Shown in pieces: positions 55,907 to 64,000 of a DNA stretch of 64,000 nt. Within the stretch, counting starts at the first letter, position 1, and each line of letters opens with the position of its first letter. The position numbers and the translations under genes were made by a program. Source of the DNA: Curtobacterium sp. SGAir0471 (GTDB taxonomy: Bacteria; Actinomycetota; Actinomycetes; Actinomycetales; Microbacteriaceae); the NCBI RefSeq assembly GCF_005490985.1, contig NZ_CP027869.1, forward strand, positions 3,100,001 to 3,164,000. The letters are read 5' to 3'. The notes under the pieces were generated by a model, which searched no databases, was not told the origin of the DNA, and worked only from the letters and a program-made list of their open reading frames with translations.

Positions 55907-56182
55907 TCACGGCACCAGCGACCAGTATCCCTTCACGTCCGTGGCGGCGTAGCCGCCGGGCACGTACGTCTGATTCGTGCCACCCCGCCAGTAGTCGCCA
56001 TCAGCGCCAGTCTGTGGAGCAGTCAAATCCTTGAAAGCAGGCATCTTCTGCATCAACTCTGCAGCGAAACCAGCGTTCTGAATCGAATCCTGACCGCTAC
56101 TCGCCCACCTGTACGGGAGCGCCTTGTCTCCGCGCACCTGGCTCACTCTTCGGGGCATGTCCGTATTCCGACTCAGCGCCAA
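55907..56182 (-). pseudogene. Orphan toxin C-terminal fragment
   Basis: An open frame of 91 codons whose last 65 residues (ASSGQDSIQNAGFAAELMQK to GGYAATDVKGYWSLVP) look like a compact domain, while the start has no ribosome-binding site and reads like non-coding sequence. It has no signal or repeat upstream. I interpret it as the displaced tail of an earlier RHS effector, left behind when the current tail replaced it. It could also be a complete small protein; no toxin motif is recognised. Confidence 0.5.
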
Positions 56183-56194
56183 TCTTGATTCTTC
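56165..56194. repeat. 30-bp repeat in array, copy 2
   Basis: ATTCCGACTCAGCGCCA followed by ATCTTGATTCTTC matches 54575-54604 at 26 of 30 positions. It overlaps the weak start of the toxin-tail fragment. The 69 nt from there to the next gene hold no other feature I recognise. Confidence 0.6.
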
Positions 56195-56251
56195 GCTCGA
56201 CCCGCCATTTCATCACTTTTCTCGCCGAGTGACCAAGAGCGTCCGATCTGT

Positions 56252-57043
56252 TCAGGACGGGAGGATTCGCCGATTGATGACTCTCGGACCGGTGATCCAC
56301 TCAAAACGGTCGTCCCGCTCGCCAGTCAAGCCGAAGTGGTCGAGGTTCCGGCTCGCGGTCTCCAAGTCCACGACGTCGTCCGATGAGAACGTGACATCAC
56401 TGTTGCCGATTTTGACCTCGACCGGCTCAGCCGAGCCGGATCGGTCGAGGAGTTGACTCCACGTGGTCAACTCGTCTGGCCGGTCGTTGTAGAACACGAC
56501 CAGGGCACCCCTGGCAGATCCACAAACGTCCATTCGAGCCCCGTACCGCTCGAAACTCAAGAAACTTTGCTTCTCGCCATCCAGTCGCTCGAGCAGCTTC
56601 CGCGCCGTGTCCTCAGACACAGCTTGGCGTCGTCGGCCATCGGAGTCGGCGATGAGCACCAGCCCATCCGGTAGCTGCTCGGCTGCACGAGCGATACTAC
56701 GGGCAGCCCAAGGGAATTCCGCCCGAGCGAGAACACCACCTGCCAGTGCAGACAATATCCAGCCGTATTGATAGAAGCCCAGCTCGCTCCGGAATGCTGA
56801 TAGCAGGAGGAACACTACGAATATGCCCGCCATCCCAGCTATTGCGACACCTCGTCGCGAGCGCCCGTACCAAACGGTGCAGAAGCCGAATGCGAGCGCC
56901 GGTACTGCGGTCAGTACGTACCCTTCCGGGCCTTGACCGAAGCGAACGAGGGTGACCCACGCTCCCAATACGAAGAGCCCGATCGCTAGACATGAGAAGA
57001 AGCCAATCAGGAACGGTTTGTCATACCGACCGGAGGTGGTCAA
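56252..57043 (-). CDS. Membrane protein directly behind the RHS effector, probable immunity protein
   Basis: Encodes 263 residues. Four hydrophobic segments (about 10-30, 38-57, 64-82, 88-106) precede a cytoplasmic region of about 150 residues without motifs. The helices and the YGWILSALAGGVLARAEFP turn match the N-terminal module of the DUF3592-like protein at 51346-52347. It starts 30 nt after the RHS stop codon, where polymorphic toxin loci carry the immunity gene, and its membrane location matches a toxin tail that is itself membrane-active. Inferred. Confidence 0.6.
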   Translation of the reverse strand: MTTSGRYDKPFLIGFFSCLAIGLFVLGAWVTLVRFGQGPEGYVLTAVPALAFGFCTVWYGRSRRGVAIAGMAGIFVVFLLLSAFRSELGFYQYGWILSALAGGVLARAEFPWAARSIARAAEQLPDGLVLIADSDGRRRQAVSEDTARKLLERLDGEKQSFLSFERYGARMDVCGSARGALVVFYNDRPDELTTWSQLLDRSGSAEPVEVKIGNSDVTFSSDDVVDLETASRNLDHFGLTGERDDRFEWITGPRVINRRILPS

Positions 57044-57073
57044 GACGAGCCCTCTTTCTTTTGTTTCTGGAAG

Positions 57074-60000
57074 TCACCCGATTCCGATCTGATCACCCAA
57101 CCAACTGGCTGTTTCTCCGATAGCAGCACCGGAGCTCGCAGAGCGCCAGAGAGCCGCCGTGTTCGTGAGTTCCAGGTTGAAGGCACTGTTCCAGGTCCGC
57201 GGATGTCCGATGGGAAGCTGAGCAAGAGTGTCGACTCCATGCATCTTGTTGAAGGGCAATGCATCCGTCAACGCGCTCGAGCCCATACCGATGCCGCCCG
57301 CCGCGAGCGCCTTACCAACATCGACTCGTTCACCACCAACAACGTCCTGCGTCACTGAGCCGAGCGCAGAAGCCCCTCCGGCGAGTACCAGCGAACTTGT
57401 CTTCGCGACTGCCCCGCTGCTGAGAAGGTCCTTCGTCAGAGGCTTCAGCTTCTGCCCGAGCGTGCCACCGGCCGGACCGGCCAGACCGCCAACAACGCCG
57501 CTGACGGTACCACCTGCGACTGTAGCGAGAAACTCGCGGCCGTTCTCCACTCGCCCGCCATGAGTCAACAGGTAAGACACCGCACTTCCGCCCGCACCGA
57601 ACGTGCCGTTCACACCGGCATTCACTGCAAGAGCTTTCGCAGTTTGCGAGGAAAGAGCTCCTGTAGCGGAGCGAGCTGTTTGTGCGAAGGCGACTCTGCC
57701 TGTCGCGCCGAGGCCCTTCGCCACAGCGGTTCCTGCACCCCCGAACCCTCCAAGGAGTCCGCCGACGAGGGTGTCCAACCCCGCCTTCTTCCAATCCACC
57801 TGCCCCGTAGTTGCTTTCTGCGAAGCAACCGAAACCCCGCCACTCAGTAGCGCGCCCGAGGCCGCCAGGAGGGCGATACCTGCTGGGCCTCCCACTCCGG
57901 TCGCCATGAGAGCGATCCCGCCAACAATCGCCGCTCCTGCCGCGAGGTACTCCCAGTTGTCTCCGACCCAGCTCGCCGCTCTGGAAAGGAAGCTCTGGTT
58001 CGCATCCCGGTACGCCGCCAGGTCCTCGTCAGTCGCCGGTCGGAGCCCCAGGGGGTCGATCGCGTGCATCGGGTCGTTCCCGGCGTACGAGTACGGGTTC
58101 CCCGACCACGCTGCGCCGAGTACGGGCGCCAACGGGTCCGTCGACAGGAAGCCCCGCGCCGCCGGGTCATAGACGCGCGCCCCGAGCCACTCCAGCCCCG
58201 CGATCGACAGCCCGCCGTCAGCGGTGAGCGAGACACCAGTGGGCAGCGCCGTTCCCTCGACCGATGCGAGCACCGCCCATGGGTCCGAAGCATCCGTCGA
58301 ACGGGCGCTCCGCCAGCCGGCGGTGGCCCAGGCGTCCCCCAGCGCGATCGCGCCGCCCGGTAGGTCGAGCACGCTCTCCCCACCGATCGACACCATCGCC
58401 GGCAGCGGCGCGGCGGAGTCCCACCACACCTCGGCGCCGCCGACCTCGGCGAGCTCTCCGAGCACATCGGTCCACACCTCGACCCGACCGGTCTCGTCGT
58501 ACGAGCGGTCGCGCGAGACGACGGCGGTCAAGGACCCGAGGTCGGACCACGCGTACTCCTCGGTCGACCCGTCGGCTCGGGTACGCCGGACCCGTCGGCC
58601 GAGTCCGTCGTACAGGTACTCCGTCCGCTCCCCGTCACGGACGGACGCGTTGAGCTGCCCGGCAGCGTCGTACTCGAACGTCGTCTCAACGCCGTCGACG
58701 AACTCGCGGAGCAGCCGCCCGCCGTCGCCGTACTCCCACGCGGAGTCCCCGGCACGGACGAGCTGCCCGGCCGCGTCGTACTCGTACTCGACGCGTCCGT
58801 CCGGACCGTCGATCGCCGTGATCCGGCCCTGGTCGTCGCGCTCGATGCGCGTGACCGTCGCACCCTCGGGCGTCGTCGTCGCGTGCGCGACCAGGGCGCC
58901 GCGCTCGTACGACCACGACTGGACGACGTCGCCGGTCGACGCCTGGACGATCCGCCCTGCTGCGTCGTAGGCGAAGGTCGCCGCGGCGAGCCCCTGCCGC
59001 TCGACAGCGACAGCACGACCCGCTGCGTCCCGGCGCCACTCGGTCCGCATGCCCGTCGGGTCGATCCGCGCGGTCCGGTTGCCGTCGGCGTCGTACTCCC
59101 ACCGCACGGAACGTCCACCACGGCTCCGACGGACGAGGAGCCCGCGGCGGTCGTACTCGAGCTCGTGGTCGACCGTCCGCCCCACACCACGCGTGTGATC
59201 GGTGACGACGACGGTGCGGTCGACGGCGTCGCGTCGGGTCTCGCTCACCAGCTGTCCGTCGACCAGCACCTCGTTCGCGCGGCCGGCGGCGTCGAAGGTC
59301 CAGCTGGTGGTCCGGCCGTCGGGGTCGGTCCGCTCAACCTGGCGACCGGCTGCGTCGTACCGAGCCGTCGTCTCGCGACCGAGCGGGTCGACGACCGCGA
59401 CCACGCGGTCAGCTCCGTCGTACCGGCGCCGCGTGACACCGCCGGCCGGGTCCGTGACCTCCGTGAGCCGGCCCCGGTCATCGTAGGCGAAACGGGTGGT
59501 GCCACCGAGCCCGTCGACGGCCTCGACCAGCTGCCCCGCAGCGTCGTAGCGGAAGCGTCGCTGACCGAAGCGTGCGTCGTGGACGGAGACGAGCCTCCCG
59601 GCCCGGTCGTAGCGGTACCGGCTCGTCCCGGCTCCCGCGGTCGTCTGGGCGACCACGCGGCCGACCGCGTCGTAGGTGGTCTCCTCGACTTCGCCGGTGG
59701 GCAGCGTCCGGGCGACGACGCGGGAGTCCGCGTCGTACGTGAGCGTCGTGCGCGCTCCCGTGGCGTCGACGGCTGCGGACGGGCGACCGCACGCGTCGTA
59801 CTCGTAGGTCGAGCGGGCACCGGACGGGCTGACGATCGCGGTCACCCGGCCCCCGAGGTCGCGCTCGATGCGCGTCAGGCCGCCCTCGCCGTCGACGAGC
59901 CCGACGGGCCTGCCGGCTGCGTCGTACGTCACGAGCTCGGAACCGGACTCGTCACTCGTCTGCTCGACCGGCCGCCCGAACGCGTCGAAGCGGACGGTGG

Positions 60001-62557
60001 TCGCGGAGAACGCATCCCGCAGGGTCGCGACGCCGGTCGCGACGTCGCGTGAGACCTCATGTCGCACACCGGTCGGGTCGACGGTGGCTGCGATGCTGCC
60101 GTTGGCGTCGTACTCGTGCCGCCACGTCGCGCCGGTCGGGTCGGTGACGGCCTGGAGGCGCGACAACCCGTCGTGCGCGAACGTCCAGACCGCGTCACCC
60201 GGCAGGGCGAGCGCGGCGACGTTCCCCTGGTCGTCGAACGTCCGCGTGACCCGCCGACCCAGCGGGTCGACGGTGGTCGCCAGCTCGCCGCTCGCCGCGT
60301 ACTCGAACGTGGTGCGGGCACCGAGCGGATCGGTGATCGCCGCGACCCGACCCCCGGCCGTGTGCTCGTACCGCCACACGGCACCGTCGGCGTCCCGGCG
60401 CTCGACGAGGAGCCCCGCTGCGTCCCAGCGGTACTCGGTCCTGGCGCCGGACGGGCTGATCGCAGCGACCGGACGACCAGCTGCGTCGCGCTCGATGCGG
60501 GCGGTGTCCCCGACCGCGTTCGTGGTCGCGACCAGCTCGCCGAACTCGTCGTGCTCGAGGTCGAGGACGACCCCGGTCGGGTCGACGACATGGGTGCGGG
60601 CCCCGTTCGTCCACGTGAGCTCGGTGCGTCCGCCGACCGGATCGACGATGAGGGACGGGTCGCGGTCGTCGTCGCGGTACTCGTAGGACACGACCGCGCC
60701 GGCCTCGGTGACGACGGTGGTCACCCGGTCCTGGTCGTCGTACCCGTAGGTGATGTCACCGCCCGAGGGGGTCACCGTGCGGGTCCTCCGACCGCGCTCG
60801 TCGTACGCGTGGACCGTGACGGAGCCGTCGCGCTCGGTCGCCGAGACCAGGTTGCCGTGCCGGTCGTAGCTCATCGACTGCCGTCGGTCGTCGGAGTCGA
60901 TGACGCCGACCAGCCGGCCCTTGGCGTCCGCGATGTAGGAGTTCGCGCGCGACCCGTCGCGGTCGGACACGACCGTGACGCGACCGGGCAGGTACGCGAA
61001 GCGCACGGCTCGGCCGTGCGGGCTGACCTGTTCGACCACCCGACGCTGGTCGTCGTAGGTGTTGTCGACCTCGACGACACCGACGGCCGAGGTGACGGTC
61101 ACGATGAGGTCGTCGTCGTTCCAGCCGTAGCGCCGGGTGCCGACCGGGTCGGTCACACTGACGAGGCGCCCACGGTCGTCGTAGCCGTACTCGACCCGTC
61201 GGCCGTCGGAGGCACGGAGGACCGCGACGCGCCCGTCCAGGTGGTCGACCTCGACCCAGCGGCCGCGTTCGTGCTCGAGACGGACGACGAGGTCATCGAC
61301 ACCACGGACCACCCGGATGCCGGTGCCGGTGCCGCCGCGCTGCCCGGTCCAGAGACCGGACGGGGTGAAGTCGATGCGGACCCCGGCGTTGTCGCGTACG
61401 ACGAGCAGGTCGCCCTCAGCGGCGAGCCAGCGGTTCTCGCCGACGCCGCGGTCCCAGCCCTCACCCGAGCGCGGGAAGCGGATCTGACGACCGTCGGCGC
61501 CGACGAACGTCGCACCCTCGTCGTCGAGGAGGAGGCGCGTCTCGAGGATCGAGGACCACCCCGGGCCGAAGAGCCCCACGTGGTCGTCGAGCGAGTTGTA
61601 CATGCGGGTGACCTCGAGCGAGGCCGAAGCTCCGGTGAACCCGAGGTCGAGCTCCGGTTCGAGGAAGTTGCCGGTCGTGGTGTTGACCGGGTCCATGGAG
61701 AACCCCGTCGTGGGCTGGGCGCCGTACGCCGTCGGCGGCTCGAACTGCAGGTCCTGGCGGGTCTCGGAGACGCCGGCGGCTGCGAGGGCCGCGGCGAGCG
61801 CGGAGTCCGCGACGGTCGAGACGTTGCCCTCGCCCCCGGCCGCCGTGAAGGCGTCCGCGATGGTGGTCGCCCACTTGGCGTCCTGGTCGTTGGCGTCGAG
61901 CCACTGCTCGAAGGCGGTGACGACCCCGGTGGCGTCGATGTGACCCCACGAGCACTTGGCGGCGAAGTCGGTGAGCTTGCCCCGCAACGCGCCGGGTCGT
62001 CCTTCGAGGGCGCTGTTCAGCGACACCGAACCGGTCGCGAAGGAGCGGAGGTCGCTCGGACGCGCCGACGACGTCCCGCCGCCTCCGCCCCCACCGGAAC
62101 CCGGGGTCGGCGTCTCCCGGGGCCGCGCGCGCACGTCCGGTTGCTCGAAGGTCGGCGGCGCGTCGTTCTTGATGTCCGGCATCGGGTCGTAGTGGAAGGT
62201 GTCGTTCCAGAAGTCCTGGAACCCGTTCCGCTCGTCCTCACGCGCCTGCCACTCGCGCGCACGCCTGCGGTTCTCCCGCTCCTTCGCCGCGGCTTCCTTC
62301 ATCTGGCCGACCCACCCGGCGACCTTCTCGAGTGCCTCCGCGATGCGGCCGGCGTCGGAGTCGGCCACGTCGGCGTTCGACGAGAACAACTGGGCGAAGC
62401 GGCCGCGGAACTCCTGCGACGCCGTGGAGACGTACGAGCGACGGGAACCGCGCTGGCCGTTGATCGCCCCCGCCGCGGACTTCATCGCGCTCTGCAACGC
62501 GTCGGCCGTCGCGTCGTCGAACTCGATCGGATCCATGTTCGCGTGGATCTGGGCCAT
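57074..62557 (-). CDS. RHS-repeat polymorphic effector with WXG100-like N-terminus
   Basis: Encodes 1827 residues. Residues 1-110 are a helical hairpin like WXG100 proteins (FRG at 50-52 in the turn; WVG at 82-84). A Gly-rich linker (153-161) and a helical domain lead to the DUF6531-like segment DPVNTTTGNFLEPELDLGF (about 290). Some 30 RHS/YD repeats (Y-D-x-x-G-R) follow to about 1440, then the core closure RGFLSTDPLAPVLG and DPLGLRP near 1505. The 320-residue tail beyond it is Gly/Ala-rich with two or three hydrophobic stretches and no recognised catalytic motif. The N-terminal domain should target the protein to type VII secretion. Its tail is visibly less GC-rich. Confidence 0.9.
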   Translation of the reverse strand: MAQIHANMDPIEFDDATADALQSAMKSAAGAINGQRGSRRSYVSTASQEFRGRFAQLFSSNADVADSDAGRIAEALEKVAGWVGQMKEAAAKERENRRRAREWQAREDERNGFQDFWNDTFHYDPMPDIKNDAPPTFEQPDVRARPRETPTPGSGGGGGGGTSSARPSDLRSFATGSVSLNSALEGRPGALRGKLTDFAAKCSWGHIDATGVVTAFEQWLDANDQDAKWATTIADAFTAAGGEGNVSTVADSALAAALAAAGVSETRQDLQFEPPTAYGAQPTTGFSMDPVNTTTGNFLEPELDLGFTGASASLEVTRMYNSLDDHVGLFGPGWSSILETRLLLDDEGATFVGADGRQIRFPRSGEGWDRGVGENRWLAAEGDLLVVRDNAGVRIDFTPSGLWTGQRGGTGTGIRVVRGVDDLVVRLEHERGRWVEVDHLDGRVAVLRASDGRRVEYGYDDRGRLVSVTDPVGTRRYGWNDDDLIVTVTSAVGVVEVDNTYDDQRRVVEQVSPHGRAVRFAYLPGRVTVVSDRDGSRANSYIADAKGRLVGVIDSDDRRQSMSYDRHGNLVSATERDGSVTVHAYDERGRRTRTVTPSGGDITYGYDDQDRVTTVVTEAGAVVSYEYRDDDRDPSLIVDPVGGRTELTWTNGARTHVVDPTGVVLDLEHDEFGELVATTNAVGDTARIERDAAGRPVAAISPSGARTEYRWDAAGLLVERRDADGAVWRYEHTAGGRVAAITDPLGARTTFEYAASGELATTVDPLGRRVTRTFDDQGNVAALALPGDAVWTFAHDGLSRLQAVTDPTGATWRHEYDANGSIAATVDPTGVRHEVSRDVATGVATLRDAFSATTVRFDAFGRPVEQTSDESGSELVTYDAAGRPVGLVDGEGGLTRIERDLGGRVTAIVSPSGARSTYEYDACGRPSAAVDATGARTTLTYDADSRVVARTLPTGEVEETTYDAVGRVVAQTTAGAGTSRYRYDRAGRLVSVHDARFGQRRFRYDAAGQLVEAVDGLGGTTRFAYDDRGRLTEVTDPAGGVTRRRYDGADRVVAVVDPLGRETTARYDAAGRQVERTDPDGRTTSWTFDAAGRANEVLVDGQLVSETRRDAVDRTVVVTDHTRGVGRTVDHELEYDRRGLLVRRSRGGRSVRWEYDADGNRTARIDPTGMRTEWRRDAAGRAVAVERQGLAAATFAYDAAGRIVQASTGDVVQSWSYERGALVAHATTTPEGATVTRIERDDQGRITAIDGPDGRVEYEYDAAGQLVRAGDSAWEYGDGGRLLREFVDGVETTFEYDAAGQLNASVRDGERTEYLYDGLGRRVRRTRADGSTEEYAWSDLGSLTAVVSRDRSYDETGRVEVWTDVLGELAEVGGAEVWWDSAAPLPAMVSIGGESVLDLPGGAIALGDAWATAGWRSARSTDASDPWAVLASVEGTALPTGVSLTADGGLSIAGLEWLGARVYDPAARGFLSTDPLAPVLGAAWSGNPYSYAGNDPMHAIDPLGLRPATDEDLAAYRDANQSFLSRAASWVGDNWEYLAAGAAIVGGIALMATGVGGPAGIALLAASGALLSGGVSVASQKATTGQVDWKKAGLDTLVGGLLGGFGGAGTAVAKGLGATGRVAFAQTARSATGALSSQTAKALAVNAGVNGTFGAGGSAVSYLLTHGGRVENGREFLATVAGGTVSGVVGGLAGPAGGTLGQKLKPLTKDLLSSGAVAKTSSLVLAGGASALGSVTQDVVGGERVDVGKALAAGGIGMGSSALTDALPFNKMHGVDTLAQLPIGHPRTWNSAFNLELTNTAALWRSASSGAAIGETASWLGDQIGIG

Positions 62558-62605
62558 GGTCGTTCCCCCCGAAGCTGGTGCTGGTCGTACTGATCGTGCT
62601 GTGGT

Positions 62606-62659
62606 GCGGTCGGCCCCCCGACCGCGAACGCCCGGCCCACCGAGACGGTGGACCGGGCG
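62606..62659 (-). terminator. Two hairpins between WXG100 gene and RHS gene
   Basis: GCGGTCGG and CCGACCGC (62606-62625) form one stem; CGCCCGGCCCACCG and CGGTGGACCGGGCG (62629-62659) form a second with one mismatch and a 3-nt loop. Together they would end most transcripts after the small WXG100 gene and let a minority run on into the RHS gene. Confidence 0.7.
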
Positions 62660-62671
62660 TGGGCTGGGTGC

Positions 62672-62953
62672 TTACGCGCCGCCACCCGCGGTGAAGATGT
62701 CCTGCGAGATCTTGTCGAGCTGCGTGCGGAGCTGCTCGAGCTCGGTCTTCGCCTTGTCGAGGGCCGCCTTGGTCTCGGGCCAGGTCGACCCACGGAAGGT
62801 CGAGGCGAGCGGGCCGTCCCACACGTTCGAGTCGGACAGGATGCGCCCCTGGGCGTCGAGCTGCGAGATCTGGTCCGTGAACCCACCGTTCACGATGGAC
62901 TGGATCTGGCGGATGGCGGTCTTCGCCTGCTCGGTGGAAAGGACACGCGACAT
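62672..62953 (-). CDS. WXG100-family secretion protein
   Basis: Encodes 93 residues from the ATG giving [12 protein letters not shown]. Two helices flank the turn motif W45-D46-G47 (SNVWDGPLA), the WXG signature. It is the size of ESAT-6/EsxA-type substrates and partners of type VII secretion. It is transcribed before the RHS effector, and could be its chaperone-like partner or a general substrate of the EssC-like system. Upstream in-frame codons to 63139 are rejected because the length and helix pattern fit the shorter form. Confidence 0.88.
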   Translation of the reverse strand: MSRVLSTEQAKTAIRQIQSIVNGGFTDQISQLDAQGRILSDSNVWDGPLASTFRGSTWPETKAALDKAKTELEQLRTQLDKISQDIFTAGGGA

Positions 62954-63133
62954 GGTCAACCTCATTCTCTTCGTACCTGCACCCCCGCGCAGTGGAATCC
63001 CCCCGGAGGCCTGAACGCCGCCCACCATACCCGCGAAGCCCGACCATGTCACCGTCCGTATATCGTGACGTTTCCTCCCCCAGTCCGAGGGGCACGGTCG
63101 GGCGCTCGGGTGACACTCCTGCACAGCCCGGTC

Positions 63134-63166
63134 GTTCACGCGCGCTTTCCCCAGCGGTCACGTGCG
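63134..63166. promoter_or_regulatory. Candidate Pho box upstream of ppk
   Basis: GTTCACGCGCG (63134-63144) and GGTCACGTGCG (63156-63166) lie exactly 22 nt apart, i.e. two 11-bp registers, with a diverged middle unit CTTTCCCCAGC. Both share the GKTCA head of the phosphate box. It lies 38 nt before the ppk start. The rest of the 251-nt divergent region to the WXG100 gene holds no other clear site. Confidence 0.5.
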
Positions 63167-63192
63167 CTCCTCCGGGCGGAGGGGGCTGGTGG

Positions 63193-63198
63193 CAGGAT
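63193..63198 (+). promoter_or_regulatory. -10 element, leaderless start of ppk
   Basis: CAGGAT ends 6 nt before the ATG at 63205. Confidence 0.4.
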
Positions 63199-63204
63199 GT
63201 CGAC

Positions 63205-64000
63205 ATGGACACCGAACCGCAGCTCGACGGCGAATCCGTCGCTCCCGACCTCGACGACTTCGACGAGGTCGTCGAGATCGAGCACGAGTCGCTGCCCTCG
63301 GACCGCTACTTCGACCGCGAACTGAGCTGGCTGCGGTTCAACCAGCGCGTGCTCGAACTGGGCGAGGATCGCACGCAACCGCTGCTCGAGCGCGCGAACT
63401 TCCTGGCGATCTTCGCGTCCAACCTCGACGAGTTCTTCATGGTGCGCGTCGCGGGACTCAAGCGCCGCATCGACACCGGGATCGCGGTCCCGACCAACGT
63501 CGGGCGGGCTCCGAGCGACGTCCTGCGGGACATCGCCGCGAAGGCCCACGAGCTGCAGGACCGGCACGCGGCGGCGTTCATCGAGTCGCTGAAGCCGGAC
63601 CTCGACGCCGCGGGCATCCACATCGAGCACTGGTCCGACCTCGATGAGGCAGACCGCCTGCGCATGCGGGAGTACTTCAACGAGCAGATCTTCCCGGTCC
63701 TCATGCCGCTCGCGGTCGACCCGGCACACCCGTTCCCCTACATCTCCGGCCTGTCGCTGAACCTGGCGGTCCGGGTCCGCAACCCGAAGTCGCAGCGGCA
63801 GGAGTTCGCGCGCCTCAAGGTCCCGCAGAACTTCTCGCGCTTCATCGCGCTGCCCGACGACGGCTCAGGGCGGATGCGGTTCATCCCGCTCGAGGACCTC
63901 ATCGCGAACCACCTCGACGACCTGTTCCCGGGGATGGAGGTCCTCGAGCACCACGTCTTCCGCGTCACCCGCAACGAGGACGTCGAGATCGAGGAGGACG
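63205..64000 (+). CDS. ppk: Polyphosphate kinase, N-terminal part (partial)
   Basis: The first 265 codons are present; the gene runs past the window end. After a short acidic N-terminus the sequence has [42 protein letters not shown] and [20 protein letters not shown], the signature of the PPK1 N-terminal and head domains. The enzyme makes polyphosphate from ATP and reversibly regenerates ATP. The catalytic histidine lies outside the window. A Pho-box-like pair upstream suggests phosphate control. Confidence 0.93.
   Translation, partial: MDTEPQLDGESVAPDLDDFDEVVEIEHESLPSDRYFDRELSWLRFNQRVLELGEDRTQPLLERANFLAIFASNLDEFFMVRVAGLKRRIDTGIAVPTNVGRAPSDVLRDIAAKAHELQDRHAAAFIESLKPDLDAAGIHIEHWSDLDEADRLRMREYFNEQIFPVLMPLAVDPAHPFPYISGLSLNLAVRVRNPKSQRQEFARLKVPQNFSRFIALPDDGSGRMRFIPLEDLIANHLDDLFPGMEVLEHHVFRVTRNEDVEIEED

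Noticed and set aside
60059..62593. An 844-codon plus-strand frame opposite the RHS gene
   Set aside because: Antisense shadow of the RHS repeats; composition is Val/Asp/Gly-rich without domains.

Overview
The window is a 64 kb piece of a very GC-rich actinobacterial chromosome. The family Microbacteriaceae, and a Curtobacterium-like genome within it, fits best; this is an inference from protein content and synteny, since no rRNA is present. Actinobacterial markers are the carD-ispDF-cysS-rlmB block, glnR followed by mshD (mycothiol synthesis), senX3-regX3 divergent from phoU with gpmA nearby, the XPB-type helicase with its associated protein, and DUF3027 and DUF3263 proteins. Many genes have a -10 hexamer (TANNNT or CAGGAT) only 6 to 8 nt before the start codon, which points to leaderless mRNAs.

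Layout. 1-7794: 3' end of serC, a bidirectional terminator, a DUF3027 protein and cold-shock-domain protein pair, a small membrane protein, the XPB helicase pair, and a two-component system. 7795-9182: a DUF559 (VSR-fold) endonuclease-like gene flanked on each side by three copies of a 17-bp REP-like motif. 9194-14534: groEL under two CIRCE operators, cspA, a LytR_C / DUF3263 pair, a DUF2332 / ElaA-type acetyltransferase pair, msrB and tRNA-Thr(TGT). 14564-24789: a DUF2142 membrane protein, aldo/keto reductase, alpha/beta hydrolase, nnrE, a DUF2090 aldolase-like protein, a zinc metallopeptidase, a DsbA-like protein, the ugpC/msiK-type sugar ABC ATPase and a DUF4032 protein. 25074-39048: core metabolism and regulation (rlmB, cysS, ispDF, carD, lipoprotein, regX3-senX3, phoU, gpmA, ygfZ, nitrobindin, glnR, mshD).

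39097-62953 is the accessory part and the most interesting stretch. A transmembrane Ser/Thr kinase converges on a five-part apparatus: an FHA-FtsK/EssC-like ATPase, a membrane-anchored periplasmic-binding-like protein, a 923-residue coiled-coil lipoprotein and further membrane proteins. At the far end lie a WXG100 protein and an 1827-residue RHS protein with a WXG100-like N-terminus. Between them is an A/T-richer array of small membrane proteins (four paralogues, one frameshifted), an orphan toxin-tail fragment with its partner, and repeated boundary sequence. I read this as a non-canonical type VII secretion system with a polymorphic RHS effector and an immunity/orphan cassette array. The window ends in the 5' part of ppk, which has a candidate Pho box.

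Regulatory themes: heat shock (CIRCE at groEL), phosphate (three 11-bp Pho-box units between senX3 and phoU, and a looser candidate before ppk), nitrogen (glnR), and recurring families of intergenic palindromes that serve as terminators between convergent genes.
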